DNA of 64,000 nucleotides from Rhodocyclaceae bacterium (GCA_016721505.1 JADKHX010000001.1:62001-126000), one strand, 5' to 3'; positions 1-9,381 are shown, numbered from the stretch's first letter. Numbers and translations: made by a program. Notes: generated by a model not told the origin, from the letters alone.

Positions 1-1
1 G

Positions 2-307
2 ATGGAGTCAATTTTGCGCGTGCAGTCGGGGGATATTGCCGTCCTCGGCGGCTTAATTCAGGATACGCGAGACCGCAAGACTGACGCTGTGCCGGGCCTG
101 AGCGGTATCCCGGTTGTGAGTGATTTGTTTCAATTTGCAGATCACCGTAGCCGGAAAACTGAACTTGTTATTTTCTTACGCCCGACGGTCCTGACCGACG
201 CGAGTCTGAATGGGGATTTCCAGAGCTTTAGATCGGTTTTACCGGATGCAAAGAGCACTTATATGCTTCCGGCCGACCAGACCAAGCCGGCAACTGTGCG
301 CCCCTGA
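2..307 (+). CDS. mshL: MSHA-type pilus secretin MshL, C-terminal part (5' end outside window)
   Basis: These are the last 101 residues of a secretin, the outer-membrane ring through which a pilus emerges. The N-terminal part lies before the window, so base 2 is only the first whole codon visible. The visible part is the end of the secretin core: VLGGLIQDTRDRKTDAVPG, then GIPVVSDLF, then the terminal strand ELVIFLRPTVL, the usual GspD/PilQ/MshL pattern. About 35 less conserved residues follow. The stop lies 2 bases before mshN, so the genes are co-transcribed. The MshL name rests on the mshN-mshE-mshG neighbours; the fragment alone would also fit PilQ or GspD. Confidence 0.85.
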   Translation: MESILRVQSGDIAVLGGLIQDTRDRKTDAVPGLSGIPVVSDLFQFADHRSRKTELVIFLRPTVLTDASLNGDFQSFRSVLPDAKSTYMLPADQTKPATVRP

Positions 308-309
308 TC

Positions 310-1800
310 ATGAGTCTGCTCCTAGATGCGCTACAGCGCGCCAGTGAAGAGAAAGAAAAGCTCGCTGACGCGCGCGCGGCGGCAAACGATGTCGCTCAAT
401 CTGAGGCGTCTGTCCCGCAGATTTCCTCTTCGCCTGCTTTTGCCGACCTGTCGCTTGCGCTGGAATCGTCTCTGCAGCTAGTTGAAGATGTAGTTACAAC
501 TCCAACAGTCGTTGTGGGGCCGAGTCTGGATGCGTTGGAAAATGCAGAAGTGGCGATCAAACCCGCGCTCTCAATTTCGCCGATCGCGCTCACGCCTCCG
601 GCGGATCCACCTCCTCCTCCGGCCGCACCAGCAATCGAGCAGCCGACACAAGCCGCGCCCAAAGAAGTCCAAGCCATCTCGGTTGCGACACCATCTGTTT
701 CCAGCACGAAGATGGCTGAATCCGCCAAGCCGGTCACGCAACCGCACCCAAGCCCGACTGCGTCATCAAAGGTTGCAAGGGAAATTCTCGACGCGACAGC
801 AAAAAAGGCGAAGCCCCCGTTTATTCGCCGCCCTGTCGTGCTGGGATTAATCGCCTTTATAGCGCTTGCCCAAGGAGCGTACTTCCTTGGGTTTATGGAC
901 AGCGTGTTCGGCACAGCCGGTTCGCCCGTTTCTTCAATAGCCCCTATCGCGGCTCCAGACACGGCGATAAATGCCACCGCACCCCAACCACCAGCAACAG
1001 GCACTGAGCCAATGTTGGCGGCGGACGTCAGTTCGCCAGTTGGTGCTGGTGATACGCCGTTAAACGCGCGCGCTGTGCCATCGGTGGCAATTGCCGGTGC
1101 CGTTGCAAATTCCGCCATTGCAAAATCGGCAATTGCTCGTCCGACCGCCAAAACGTCAGCTGCGGTGGCGGCCAAGGCGCCCGTGCCAATATTCACAACC
1201 ACACCTGCACCCGAAACAAACTTGGATGCAGCCTATCGCGCTTTACTGGACGGGCGTCTAGACGAGGCTGCGAGGGACTATCGTAAGGCGCTGGATAAAA
1301 ACCCTGATGAGCGTGACGCTCTGCTCGGCTTGGCGTACATCGCACAAAGAACAGATCAGCACGACGACGCTCGTATTGGTTACGAACGGGTTTTGCGACT
1401 GGAACCGGGGCATCCGGGCGCAACCTCCGGCTTGCTTACGCTGGCGACAAAAAGCGATCCGCAAATGACGGCGACTCGAGCCCGTGAGCTGGTGGAACGC
1501 AATCCTGAATCGGCCGTAGCGCTGTCGACTCTTGGCGGTCTGCTCGCTCGCGAGGGGCGCATCGCCGAGGCGCAACAAGTGTATTTCAAGGCATTGAGTC
1601 TCGAGCCTGACAATGCACTTTATGCCTACAACCTTGCTGTGGCGCTTGATCGCATGCACAAATACCAGCAAGCGCACAGCTATTACCAGCGCGCACTGAC
1701 GCTTGCCGAAAAATCTGCGGCTATTGATCGGGCGGGCTTCCCGACCGCCGAAGCTCAACAACGCTTGCTACAACTGCGCGAACGGAATGGCGGGTCTTGA
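310..1800 (+). CDS. mshN: MSHA biogenesis protein MshN-like, TPR protein with one membrane segment
   Basis: This is a 496-residue bitopic protein. The N-terminus MSLLLDALQRASEEKEK is typical of MshN/ExeB-type proteins. A long Pro/Ala-rich cytoplasmic stretch follows, then one membrane helix at about residues 174-196 and a second low-complexity Ala/Pro linker to about 300. The C-terminal third holds several TPR units (for example AAYRALLDGRLDEAARDYRKA). MshN is thought to help assemble the MSHA pilus through periplasmic TPR contacts. The linker carries an in-frame copy of the 30-bp repeat (residues 242-252, VGAGDTP). It starts 2 bases after mshL. The function is by family and context; the linker is too simple in composition to compare. 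Confidence 0.8.
   Translation: MSLLLDALQRASEEKEKLADARAAANDVAQSEASVPQISSSPAFADLSLALESSLQLVEDVVTTPTVVVGPSLDALENAEVAIKPALSISPIALTPPADPPPPPAAPAIEQPTQAAPKEVQAISVATPSVSSTKMAESAKPVTQPHPSPTASSKVAREILDATAKKAKPPFIRRPVVLGLIAFIALAQGAYFLGFMDSVFGTAGSPVSSIAPIAAPDTAINATAPQPPATGTEPMLAADVSSPVGAGDTPLNARAVPSVAIAGAVANSAIAKSAIARPTAKTSAAVAAKAPVPIFTTTPAPETNLDAAYRALLDGRLDEAARDYRKALDKNPDERDALLGLAYIAQRTDQHDDARIGYERVLRLEPGHPGATSGLLTLATKSDPQMTATRARELVERNPESAVALSTLGGLLAREGRIAEAQQVYFKALSLEPDNALYAYNLAVALDRMHKYQQAHSYYQRALTLAEKSAAIDRAGFPTAEAQQRLLQLRERNGGS
1034..1063 (+). repeat. VGAG repeat copy 1, in frame inside mshN
   Basis: Close copy of the dispersed 30-bp element: CGCCAGTTGGTGCTGG, a short variable spacer, then ACGCCGTTAA. 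It is read in the phase that gives VGAGDTP, inside the Ala/Pro-rich periplasmic linker of MshN. Confidence 0.85.
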
Positions 1801-1929
1801 CGCGACGCTCATGCAGTGGTCCTGTGATGCCGAGTTGAGGCGTTTGCTGACTTTATTCGGCCCGCAATAAGTGGACACCTATCGCGCACACGGGCTCTGG
1901 CTCGATAAACAGGCAAGAAAATCATTACG

Positions 1930-3648
1930 ATGAGCACTTCAAATAGAACGCCTGAAAAGCAACCCGTTCGATTGGGGGACTTACTCCTCGAGCAAAGACT
2001 GATCACTCAAGATCAGTTGCGAATTGCTCTGCTCGAGCAAAAGACGATGGGTAAGCCGCTGGGCGAAGCCATACTGGCACTTGGGTTTGTGACCGAGGAT
2101 GCACTGCGTGGTGCGCTGGCACTGAATCTCGGTGAGGTCGCCATCAGTCTCAAGGTGATCGTAGCCGATCCTGTCGCGTTGCGACTGATTCCGAAGTCAC
2201 TTGCTAAGCGGCACACGCTCTTCCCTGTTAGTTACGATACCAGTCGCAATGAACTGTTGATTGCCAGTGCCGACCCGGGCGACATTGTTGCCGGAGACCA
2301 AGTCAATGCGCTGCTGGGTGGCAAGGTCAACGCCATTTGGCGCCTCGCCAGTAGCGCTGAAATTCATTCTGCAATTGAGCAATTTTACGGTCACGAATTG
2401 TCAATCGACGGAATATTGCACGAACTGGAAACGGGCAATATCGACGCTGCTAGCCTAGCTCAGAACACTGGCGGCTACAGTCATCCGGTCGTCCGACTGA
2501 TGGACGCGCTGCTTGCGGACGCAACATTGCGTGGCGCGTCCGACATTCACTTTGAACCAGAATCTCATTTCTTGCGCATTCGCTATCGTGTTGATGGTGT
2601 TTTGCGACAAGTACGCGTGCTGCATTTGCGCTACTGGTCGGCGATGGTAGTGCGCCTAAAGGTCATGGCGGGAATGAACATTGCCGAGACTCGCGCACCG
2701 CAGGACGGTCGCATCTCGCTTTCCATATCGGGGCGTCAGGTGGATTTTCGTTCGGCCGTGCAACCCATTATTCATGGTGAAAACTTTGTTCTGCGCATTC
2801 TTGATCGGACGCGTAATCTCGTGCCGATAGACGGGTTGGGTTTGTCCGAAAAACAGTTGACAGTGCTGCAGTTGATGCTGGCCAGGCCAGAAGGCATGTT
2901 GCTGGTGACGGGGCCAACGGGGTCAGGCAAGACCACCACACTTTATTCGGTGCTCTCGCACTTGAATCAAGAAGGGGTCAATATCATGACCCTAGAAGAC
3001 CCTGTCGAATATCCGTTGCCGATGATTCGACAAACCTCGATCTCCGAAGTATCGAAAATGGACTTCGCCGAAGGCATACGCTCGATGATGCGCCAGGATC
3101 CGGACGTCATCTTGGTAGGTGAAGTACGTGACCACGACACGGCTGAGATGGCCTTTCGCGCCGCCATGACGGGACACCAAGTATTTTCCACTCTCCATAC
3201 GAACTCTGCGATTCAGTCAATTCCCCGTCTTCTCGACCTCAACATTAAGACCAATGTGCTGGCGGGCAACGTGATTGGCATTGTCGCGCAGCGGCTGATA
3301 CGCACGCTTTGCAGTAAATGTAAAAGGCCAGATACGCCCAGCCCAGTGGAGGCGCAGTTGCTTGGGCTCCCACCCGAGGATGATGTCACTATCTATCGGC
3401 CGGTCGGCTGCACTTCATGCGATTCACGTGGCTACAAGGGTCGCATGGCAATTTTCGAGCTTCTCAAGTTCGACAAGGGTCTTGATGGACTAATCACTAA
3501 AAATGCCAGTGTGAATGAGATGCACGACTATGCAGTCGGGCGGGGATTTGTGACCATGGCCGAAGACGGATTGCGCCGAGTCAAGGACGGCCTAACCACG
3601 ATTGACGAAGTCAGTCGTGTTGTCGATCTGACAGAGTCGATTGTTTAA
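1930..3648 (+). CDS. mshE: MSHA pilus assembly ATPase MshE (GspE/PilB family)
   Basis: A 572-residue cytoplasmic hexameric ATPase that powers pilus extension. The N-terminal domain (about residues 12-140) has the MshEN pattern RLGDLLLEQRLI..QL, repeated as KPLGEAILALGFVTEDAL; in the Vibrio homologue this domain binds cyclic di-GMP. The Walker A motif GPTGSGKTT starts at residue 328. The Asp box and Walker B region read VILVGEVRDHDTAEMAF, and the His box is STLHTN. Two CxxC pairs (from residues 461 and 494) form the usual zinc site. It follows mshN after a 129-base gap and its stop overlaps the mshG start (TAATG). Pilus output may therefore respond to c-di-GMP, by inference from the domain. 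Confidence 0.92.
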   Translation: MSTSNRTPEKQPVRLGDLLLEQRLITQDQLRIALLEQKTMGKPLGEAILALGFVTEDALRGALALNLGEVAISLKVIVADPVALRLIPKSLAKRHTLFPVSYDTSRNELLIASADPGDIVAGDQVNALLGGKVNAIWRLASSAEIHSAIEQFYGHELSIDGILHELETGNIDAASLAQNTGGYSHPVVRLMDALLADATLRGASDIHFEPESHFLRIRYRVDGVLRQVRVLHLRYWSAMVVRLKVMAGMNIAETRAPQDGRISLSISGRQVDFRSAVQPIIHGENFVLRILDRTRNLVPIDGLGLSEKQLTVLQLMLARPEGMLLVTGPTGSGKTTTLYSVLSHLNQEGVNIMTLEDPVEYPLPMIRQTSISEVSKMDFAEGIRSMMRQDPDVILVGEVRDHDTAEMAFRAAMTGHQVFSTLHTNSAIQSIPRLLDLNIKTNVLAGNVIGIVAQRLIRTLCSKCKRPDTPSPVEAQLLGLPPEDDVTIYRPVGCTSCDSRGYKGRMAIFELLKFDKGLDGLITKNASVNEMHDYAVGRGFVTMAEDGLRRVKDGLTTIDEVSRVVDLTESIV

Positions 3649-4847
3649 TGCCGTTCTTCCAATACCGCGCGACGGACTCCGATGACCGAATAATCAAGGG
3701 TCAGATGGAGGCGCTACACGAGACCGACCTCGTCACCCAGTTGGGGCGCTTAAACTTGACGCTGGTTCGTGCGAGCATCCTCAAGGCACGCAATCGTTCG
3801 GTAAAGAGCCTCCCGCAACAAGAGATCATCAGCTTCATGTTTCAGCTTGAAATGCTTGTCCGCGCTGGCGTGCCAATGCTTACTGCACTGGGTGACATGC
3901 GCGACGGAGCAGACTCGACTGAAGGGCAAATGCTCTCGGCAGGAATTTATGAGCGAATAGAAAGCGGTGCCACGATGGCAGAAGCCATGGCTCGCTACCC
4001 TGGCGTATTTTCCGAAGTCATGGTGAACCTCGTCCGCTCTGGCGAGGTAACCGGACAGTTGCCGCAGGTACTCAAGGAGTTGGTTCGATCACTCAAGTGG
4101 CAAGATGAGATGGCTGCGCAAACTAAAAAGCTCATGATGTATCCGGCGTTCGTCGTGGTTGTCATTAGCGCCGTCGTGTTTTTCTTGATGATCTACTTGG
4201 TCCCCCAACTAGTCAGCTTCTTGAGCAATATGGGGCAGAAGATTCCGCTGCAAACGCAACTGCTAATTTGGGTGTCCAATGCTTTTGTCAACTACTGGTG
4301 GCTATTCATCTCGCTACCACCGTTGGTTGTGGGTGGCATTGCCGCTTTGTCGCGAGTCAATCCCAGAGTGCGCTTCCTGTTGCATTTGCTATCGCTCAAT
4401 ATTCCGGTGATCGGACCCGTATTAAAGAAGCTAATTTTGGCGCGCCTGGCCGATACCTTTGCGCTGATGTATCGCACCGGGATTCCGGTACTCGAAGGGC
4501 TGAAGTATTGTGAAAAGGTCTCCGGCAACTTGGTCATCCAGCAAGCGATCGAACGCGTGATCGAACGAATCGCTACCGGCACATCAATTTCAAACGCATT
4601 TGCTGAAGAGCGTCTTTTCCCTTCGCTTGTAATTCGCATGCTGCAGGTGGGCGAGTCCAGTGGCGCGCTTGACGAGTCTTTGAACAATGTCAGCTACTTC
4701 TATACCCGCGAAATTGATGAGTCAATCGGCAAAGTGCAGGCATTGATCGAACCGATTATGACCGTAACCATGGGGTTGATTCTCGGCTGGATCATGTTGG
4801 CCGTGCTGAGCCCGATTTACCAAACTATTTCCAAGATGAAGACATGA
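3648..4847 (+). CDS. mshG: MSHA pilus inner-membrane platform protein MshG (GspF/PilC family)
   Basis: A 399-residue polytopic inner-membrane protein, the usual length for GspF/PilC platform proteins that connect the assembly ATPase to the growing pilus. Two T2SSF repeats are visible: the first around MLVRAGVPMLTALGDM, the second around ALMYRTGIPVLEGLKYCEK. Membrane helices lie at about residues 162-190, 210-236 and 365-390. It overlaps mshE at its start and mshI at its end (ATGA), so translation is probably coupled along the operon. Confidence 0.9.
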   Translation: MPFFQYRATDSDDRIIKGQMEALHETDLVTQLGRLNLTLVRASILKARNRSVKSLPQQEIISFMFQLEMLVRAGVPMLTALGDMRDGADSTEGQMLSAGIYERIESGATMAEAMARYPGVFSEVMVNLVRSGEVTGQLPQVLKELVRSLKWQDEMAAQTKKLMMYPAFVVVVISAVVFFLMIYLVPQLVSFLSNMGQKIPLQTQLLIWVSNAFVNYWWLFISLPPLVVGGIAALSRVNPRVRFLLHLLSLNIPVIGPVLKKLILARLADTFALMYRTGIPVLEGLKYCEKVSGNLVIQQAIERVIERIATGTSISNAFAEERLFPSLVIRMLQVGESSGALDESLNNVSYFYTREIDESIGKVQALIEPIMTVTMGLILGWIMLAVLSPIYQTISKMKT

Positions 4848-6313
4848 AATATCTTCTCTACCTAAACCGAACCGAGCGCGAACTATGGCGTAAGGACGGG
4901 GGGGCATGGCAACGCCTGTCCGGACAGAGCGAAGCTAAGGGCTTGATTTGGGCAGTGACCGATTTTGCTGAAGAGAGCATCGCAGAGATCAAGGCTCCCC
5001 GACTGTTCGGGCGCGACCGAAGCTCGTTCATTGCGCGGCAACTCAGCAACCGTCACCCGGATACACCGTTTCGCACCAGCATAACCCCAGATCAAGACGG
5101 TGGTCTCCTGGGCGAAATCGTTCCGACGCGATTCATCCTGCTTGGCATCGATGCGGCAGAGCGGCTCAACACTGAACTGGACGAAGCCACTCATCCTGTC
5201 GCAGGTGTTTGGCCGGTTTCCATGTTGCTAGCATTGCTTGGCCAAGAACGGGGAATGCCTGCCGATCTATTCGTGGTGCTGCCCGGCCCGGGCACGCTGC
5301 GCATTGTTTTTCTGAAAAACCGCACGCCGGTGCTGACTCGCCTGACATTAACGCCTAATCAGGCAAATGCTCAAGTCGAGGAAGTCATTCGCACGCTCCG
5401 CCATCTTGAGAACACACAAGTCGTGCCGCGCGGTCAGCAGGATTACTCGGTTCTTCTGCTAGCCGATCCCATCGAATTCGAGCAACCGATGGCGGCAGCC
5501 CGTCTCAAATTGGTTGGCTTACCACGGCTAAACGCGAACCCTCCCGAGGACTGGCGTTTCCCGTTGTTCGATTTGGCTTTGCGCTCTCCCGCCGGACAAG
5601 TGGCCCCTCTGGAACGTCGCATCGAGTACTTGTCCACACGCCTAGGCAAAGCGGCACTGATCCTAGCCGTGGCTATCGCCGTCGCCGGACTCGCCGCGAT
5701 CGGTAGCAATTTGCTACGCATTGTCGATATTTCGGGTGAGAGTCACACCGTAACCAAAGCGACCGATGAGATCAATAGCAAGATCGCCGGGGTTGACGCA
5801 GAGATCGGACGATTCGGTGTTGCTCCAGACACCGTGCGGGGTGCGGCCGCCCTAGATGAAGAAGAAATTGCTTCTGTCCCTGGCCTAGATCAACACTTGC
5901 GCTTGATCGCTAGCGCTTTAGCGGGTGATCCGAACCTTCGCCTGACCGAACTACAGTGGCGCCTTCTGGCTCCTGGAATCGTTCCATGCGGAACGGGGGC
6001 TCCCCCCGCCGAACTCGCAATGAGGGATGAAACCGTAGCGCCTCAGGGCGACCAACGAAAGGTTGAAGTCAGCTTCGACCTTGCTGTGCCAAAGAACTAC
6101 GGCCCACGCGATCGAGCACAAGCCTTGCGCATGGTTTCCAAGGCGTTGAGCGCAATCGAGGGACTTATGCTTTGGCAGGATGCAAACAAGGATGTCGCCA
6201 GCGGTAGTTTGCAAGGCGGCGGTGCGGCGGGCTCGTCAACAAAACTCAGTTGGTGTCTGACGCTGCCAGGAACAACGTCCAAAACAGGCAACGCGGGAGT
6301 AGCACCACTATGA
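4844..6313 (+). CDS. mshI: MSHA biogenesis protein MshI-like (PilM/GspL-type)
   Basis: A 489-residue protein with a cytoplasmic ATPase-fold N-terminal half, one membrane helix at about residues 270-292 (ALILAVAIAVAGLAAIGSNL) and a periplasmic C-terminal part. This is the arrangement of fused PilM-PilN-like proteins such as MshI and GspL that form the inner-membrane assembly platform. Start and stop overlap the neighbouring genes by ATGA. The N-terminus (YLLYLNRTERELWR) diverges from characterised MshI, so the assignment leans on its position between mshG and mshJ. Confidence 0.72.
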   Translation: MKYLLYLNRTERELWRKDGGAWQRLSGQSEAKGLIWAVTDFAEESIAEIKAPRLFGRDRSSFIARQLSNRHPDTPFRTSITPDQDGGLLGEIVPTRFILLGIDAAERLNTELDEATHPVAGVWPVSMLLALLGQERGMPADLFVVLPGPGTLRIVFLKNRTPVLTRLTLTPNQANAQVEEVIRTLRHLENTQVVPRGQQDYSVLLLADPIEFEQPMAAARLKLVGLPRLNANPPEDWRFPLFDLALRSPAGQVAPLERRIEYLSTRLGKAALILAVAIAVAGLAAIGSNLLRIVDISGESHTVTKATDEINSKIAGVDAEIGRFGVAPDTVRGAAALDEEEIASVPGLDQHLRLIASALAGDPNLRLTELQWRLLAPGIVPCGTGAPPAELAMRDETVAPQGDQRKVEVSFDLAVPKNYGPRDRAQALRMVSKALSAIEGLMLWQDANKDVASGSLQGGGAAGSSTKLSWCLTLPGTTSKTGNAGVAPL

Positions 6314-6930
6314 AGCCATACCGCTTGATCTTCCAGCGCTCTAGACGTTCACTTAATATCTTGGCGATCAGTATCTTCGTCTCGCTGACGTTCGCAATCG
6401 GTAGTATCTATGTGCGCGACTCGCTGAAAACCAGCATTGCCAATGACGAAGCACAACTCGCTGCCCGACGATCCATTCTGACAACCAAGAAACTGGATTT
6501 GCAAACAATACAGACGCACATTGCCAAATTCCAGTCACTCAAACAACAGGGACTGGTCGGGTCTGCTGATCGAGAAGGTTGGGTTGAGCAATTGACTGCC
6601 AATCGAATACAACGCATATCAGGCGGCACACTGGCATATACGCTTAAACCAGCGCAAGCGCTAAGCAATGCCGCAACGCTCGAGTTCGACCCGACCGGCA
6701 CGACAGTGGTGAATCCCGATGCACCGACAACGCATGATCTGGAATTTCAGTTGAAGGGGATTCACGAAGCAGAACTGCTCGACATGCTGCAAGACTACCG
6801 GAATAGCGTCCATGGCCGTTTTCGCGTGCAATCCTGCAGGTTAGGTGACGCCAATCAGGACGGACTGCTTGTGCAATGTACCTTGCGGTTCTTTACCGTA
6901 CCAGAGGCGAAAAAGGCGCCCGGTGTCTAA
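6310..6930 (+). CDS. mshJ: MSHA biogenesis protein MshJ-like (PilO/GspM-type)
   Basis: A 206-residue bitopic inner-membrane protein: a short cytoplasmic tail, a membrane helix at about residues 14-36, a coiled-coil segment rich in Gln/Lys, then a periplasmic domain. This layout matches PilO/GspM/MshJ subunits that pair with MshI. I chose the ATG at 6310, which overlaps the mshI stop as ATGA, over an in-frame ATG at 6250 that would add 20 residues read from inside mshI. Sequence conservation in this family is low; position and topology carry the call. Confidence 0.68.
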   Translation: MKPYRLIFQRSRRSLNILAISIFVSLTFAIGSIYVRDSLKTSIANDEAQLAARRSILTTKKLDLQTIQTHIAKFQSLKQQGLVGSADREGWVEQLTANRIQRISGGTLAYTLKPAQALSNAATLEFDPTGTTVVNPDAPTTHDLEFQLKGIHEAELLDMLQDYRNSVHGRFRVQSCRLGDANQDGLLVQCTLRFFTVPEAKKAPGV

Positions 6931-6979
6931 GCGGTTCGCCAAATTTTCTTTGCGCTGCCCAAGTTGCTAGACTGAACCT

Positions 6980-7441
6980 ATGCGTGCTATATCGAATCAT
7001 CTGACAGCGCTTCCCTGCTTTGATTTGCGCAGGGCTCTGACTCTTTCATTTTTCCTCCTCTCCACGTCCGCGACAGGCCAGCCCACTCCAGCCCCACTTG
7101 GAACGCTGTTTTTTTCCTCCTCTGAGCGCAGTGCGATTGTCGGGGCACGTAGTGGCGAGACGCCCAGCGCGCCCAGCTCAAGCGGCGTCGCAAGCGTTGG
7201 CAGTTCCATTACCGTCAATGGCCTCGTCAAGCGAAGTGGTCAAAAGAGCACCGTTTGGATAAACAAGCAGTCAATGACTGAGGGTCAAGGCATTCCCGCC
7301 ATGGGTATACCGGTCATTGGAACCAAAAGTGTGATTATCAATGGTCAGTCTGTGCGCGTTCGCGAAACGCTCGACCTCGAAAGTCGAGCGCGCAGCGACG
7401 CCCTGCCGCAGGGATCTGTCAGTGCCGGAAGGCAGAAATGA
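6980..7441 (+). CDS. Exported MshK-like pilus biogenesis protein
   Basis: A 153-residue protein with a signal peptide (hydrophobic core LTLSFFLLSTSA) ending near residue 33 and a small periplasmic domain. The core VNGLVKRSGQKSTVWINKQ with a later VIINGQSVRVRE resembles the short GspC/PilP-like fold seen in MshK, which often follows mshJ. It starts 49 bases after mshJ on the same strand. It is probably a small periplasmic partner of the secretin; the exact name is tentative. Confidence 0.6.
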   Translation: MRAISNHLTALPCFDLRRALTLSFFLLSTSATGQPTPAPLGTLFFSSSERSAIVGARSGETPSAPSSSGVASVGSSITVNGLVKRSGQKSTVWINKQSMTEGQGIPAMGIPVIGTKSVIINGQSVRVRETLDLESRARSDALPQGSVSAGRQK

Positions 7442-7502
7442 TTGACGAAAGGAAAAACGAAATGATGTATTTCGAACATCGGACTACCGTTTCGGAGCGC
7501 GA

Positions 7503-8390
7503 ATGATGAAACGCGTTGAACACAGGAAAAGCCACTTGGGCTTTACCTTAATCGAAATGGCGCTTGTGCTCGGTGTCATCGCGCTCGTCCTCACCATATT
7601 GCTTCCGGTTTCAGTAGATATGCTCGAAGCCCAAGAGCGGAAGGATGTCGTTTCAAGGCTCGCGGTCATTGATTCGGCACTAGTGAATTTTGTGGTGTTG
7701 AATCGTCGTTTACCTTGTCCGGCCGACGGAACCCTCGCAACCGGGGTTGCGAATGCCGGCCTTGAAACACTTAATGCGGCGACGGGGCTTTGCAATCCTG
7801 CCACACAAATTACCGGCGTTGTGCCGTGGGTTACGTTGGGCATTGCTGAAAATACGGCAACGGATCCGTGGGGGAGTCGGATCACTTACCGCGTTGCCGC
7901 CAATCTGGCAAATGCTACGCCAGCCGTACCCAATCGCCTCATGGACATGAGTTGGTGCGACCCTGTTGGGACGGCTGCGGTCACCAGCTCAGCCTGCACT
8001 GCCGGATGCACCGGAGCGGCGTGCACCTCGCCACAACTATTTCTTAGCGGCAAGGGCCTTCCAGTCTCCGACGGAAACGGCAATTGGCTTAACAACCCTA
8101 TAGTAGCGCCGTTCACCGGCGCTGCTTACGTGCTGATTTCTCATGGCCCAAGCGGAACAGGTGCCTACATTAACAGCGGGAATCTTTCCCCTGGAAGCAT
8201 TGCTGCGGGCACAAGCGAAATATTGAACCAGAACAATCGCGCGCTAATGACAGGTGGCGTTCTTGGCGCGTCTTATCGTGATGCACCGCTGGTCGACGCA
8301 ATAACACTGCTGCACTTTGATGACTACCTAAGCCATCCGACGATCATGTCCGTGCTACAAAATGCGAATCTCGGTCCGCGTGCACACTAG
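7503..8390 (+). CDS. Type IV prepilin-like protein, tandem paralogue 1
   Basis: A 295-residue prepilin. The leader ends at Gly13, followed by FTLIEMALVL, so PilD-type cleavage would leave Phe1 and the conserved Glu5. The long hydrophobic helix is followed by a domain with NRRLPCPADGT at about residue 60, Cys-rich stretches (CTAGCTGAAC) and a C-terminal FDDYLSHPTI motif. The next gene has the same domain plan. It lies 61 bases after the mshK-like gene and overlaps the next gene by 29 bases. It is probably a minor pilin of the MSHA-type pilus; a shorter start at 7506 is equally possible. Confidence 0.78.
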   Translation: MMKRVEHRKSHLGFTLIEMALVLGVIALVLTILLPVSVDMLEAQERKDVVSRLAVIDSALVNFVVLNRRLPCPADGTLATGVANAGLETLNAATGLCNPATQITGVVPWVTLGIAENTATDPWGSRITYRVAANLANATPAVPNRLMDMSWCDPVGTAAVTSSACTAGCTGAACTSPQLFLSGKGLPVSDGNGNWLNNPIVAPFTGAAYVLISHGPSGTGAYINSGNLSPGSIAAGTSEILNQNNRALMTGGVLGASYRDAPLVDAITLLHFDDYLSHPTIMSVLQNANLGPRAH

Positions 8391-9312
8391 ACAGCAAGGT
8401 ACCGTGCTTTTGGCCGTTGTCGCAGTAACAGCGATACTCATACTGTCCGTGTTCGCGAAAATGGCCATGCAGAATATGGCAAGCACTACCGCCAAATCAG
8501 TTGCGGGCGGTGCGACGCTCGCGAAAATCGATTCGGCACTTGTCAGTTTTGTCCAGCAAAATCGACGGCTGCCCTGCCCTGCGGACGGAACCATTGCAAC
8601 CGGAGGTGCAAATGCGGGTCTGGAGCAGCGAAACCCGGTTTCAGGCGCATGCCTGCCAGCAAATCAGATTAATGGGGTCGTTCCGTGGCTGACCCTCGGT
8701 CTGCCGGAAAGTGCTGCGTTGGACGCTTTTAGGAACAGAGCTACCTACCGCGTCCATCCGGGCTTGACCGCCAGTTTTGCCAATGTTCCAGCGCCTGGCC
8801 CATACAACGCAATGAACATGACAAACTGTACGCTTGGCGCGGTAACCAATATGGTTGCCGCGCAAGTCAATACGCTTGCAACGACGTATCCACAATGCGA
8901 CACCGCGCTGGCTTGTACTAGCTGTTCAGCTGCTTGCAGCGGCGTTTGTAGCGGAATTGACCGAGTCCTACTCAACAATGGACTTCCTGTTACCAATGGC
9001 AGCGGCAACTGGGTTAATCAGCCCTCAGTTGGCACAGGTGCCGCATACGTGCTCATTGCACATGGACTGAACACGGCTGGTGCCTATACAACTTCAGGCG
9101 CACTTGCCGTTAGCGGTGGAATTACGGGTGGCAACGAATTACTAAACGTAAACGGCGCAGCGCTGATGACCGGCAGTGTCGTAGCTCAGTCGTATAGAAG
9201 CGCGATCTATAACGCTACAGAGTCAGCACAGTATTTTGACGACATCCTCATCCATCCAACGATTCTCGACGTTCTAACACGAGCAAAGCTTGGCCCACGG
9301 AAGCCAAATTAA
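8362..9312 (+). CDS. Pilin-like protein lacking Glu5, tandem paralogue 2
   Basis: A 316-residue paralogue of the preceding protein, sharing NRRLPCPADGTxATGxANAG, GVVPWxTLG and the FDDxLxHPTI end. Its N-terminus is different: QQGTVLLAVVAVTAILIL, which has the Gly and a hydrophobic helix but no Glu at position 5 after the Gly. GspK and PilX-type minor pilins show similar departures. The start lies inside the end of the previous gene, so translation is probably coupled. It could be a tip or priming subunit; processing by the prepilin peptidase is uncertain. Confidence 0.7.
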   Translation: MRISVRVHTRQQGTVLLAVVAVTAILILSVFAKMAMQNMASTTAKSVAGGATLAKIDSALVSFVQQNRRLPCPADGTIATGGANAGLEQRNPVSGACLPANQINGVVPWLTLGLPESAALDAFRNRATYRVHPGLTASFANVPAPGPYNAMNMTNCTLGAVTNMVAAQVNTLATTYPQCDTALACTSCSAACSGVCSGIDRVLLNNGLPVTNGSGNWVNQPSVGTGAAYVLIAHGLNTAGAYTTSGALAVSGGITGGNELLNVNGAALMTGSVVAQSYRSAIYNATESAQYFDDILIHPTILDVLTRAKLGPRKPN

Positions 9313-9381
9313 TGTTTGTCACCGACATGATCATTCGCTATGCGAGTGCAGGCAGTCTGCCACCAGGGCGTTACTACCATC

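Noticed and set aside
396..1202. Long open frame antisense to mshN (268 codons)
   Set aside because: It is a mirror of the Ala/Pro-rich mshN linker, with no start signal or family motif; high-GC third positions keep such frames open.
1801..1929. A missing small gene (such as mshM) between mshN and mshE
   Set aside because: The 129-base gap has no frame with a start signal or recognisable motif.
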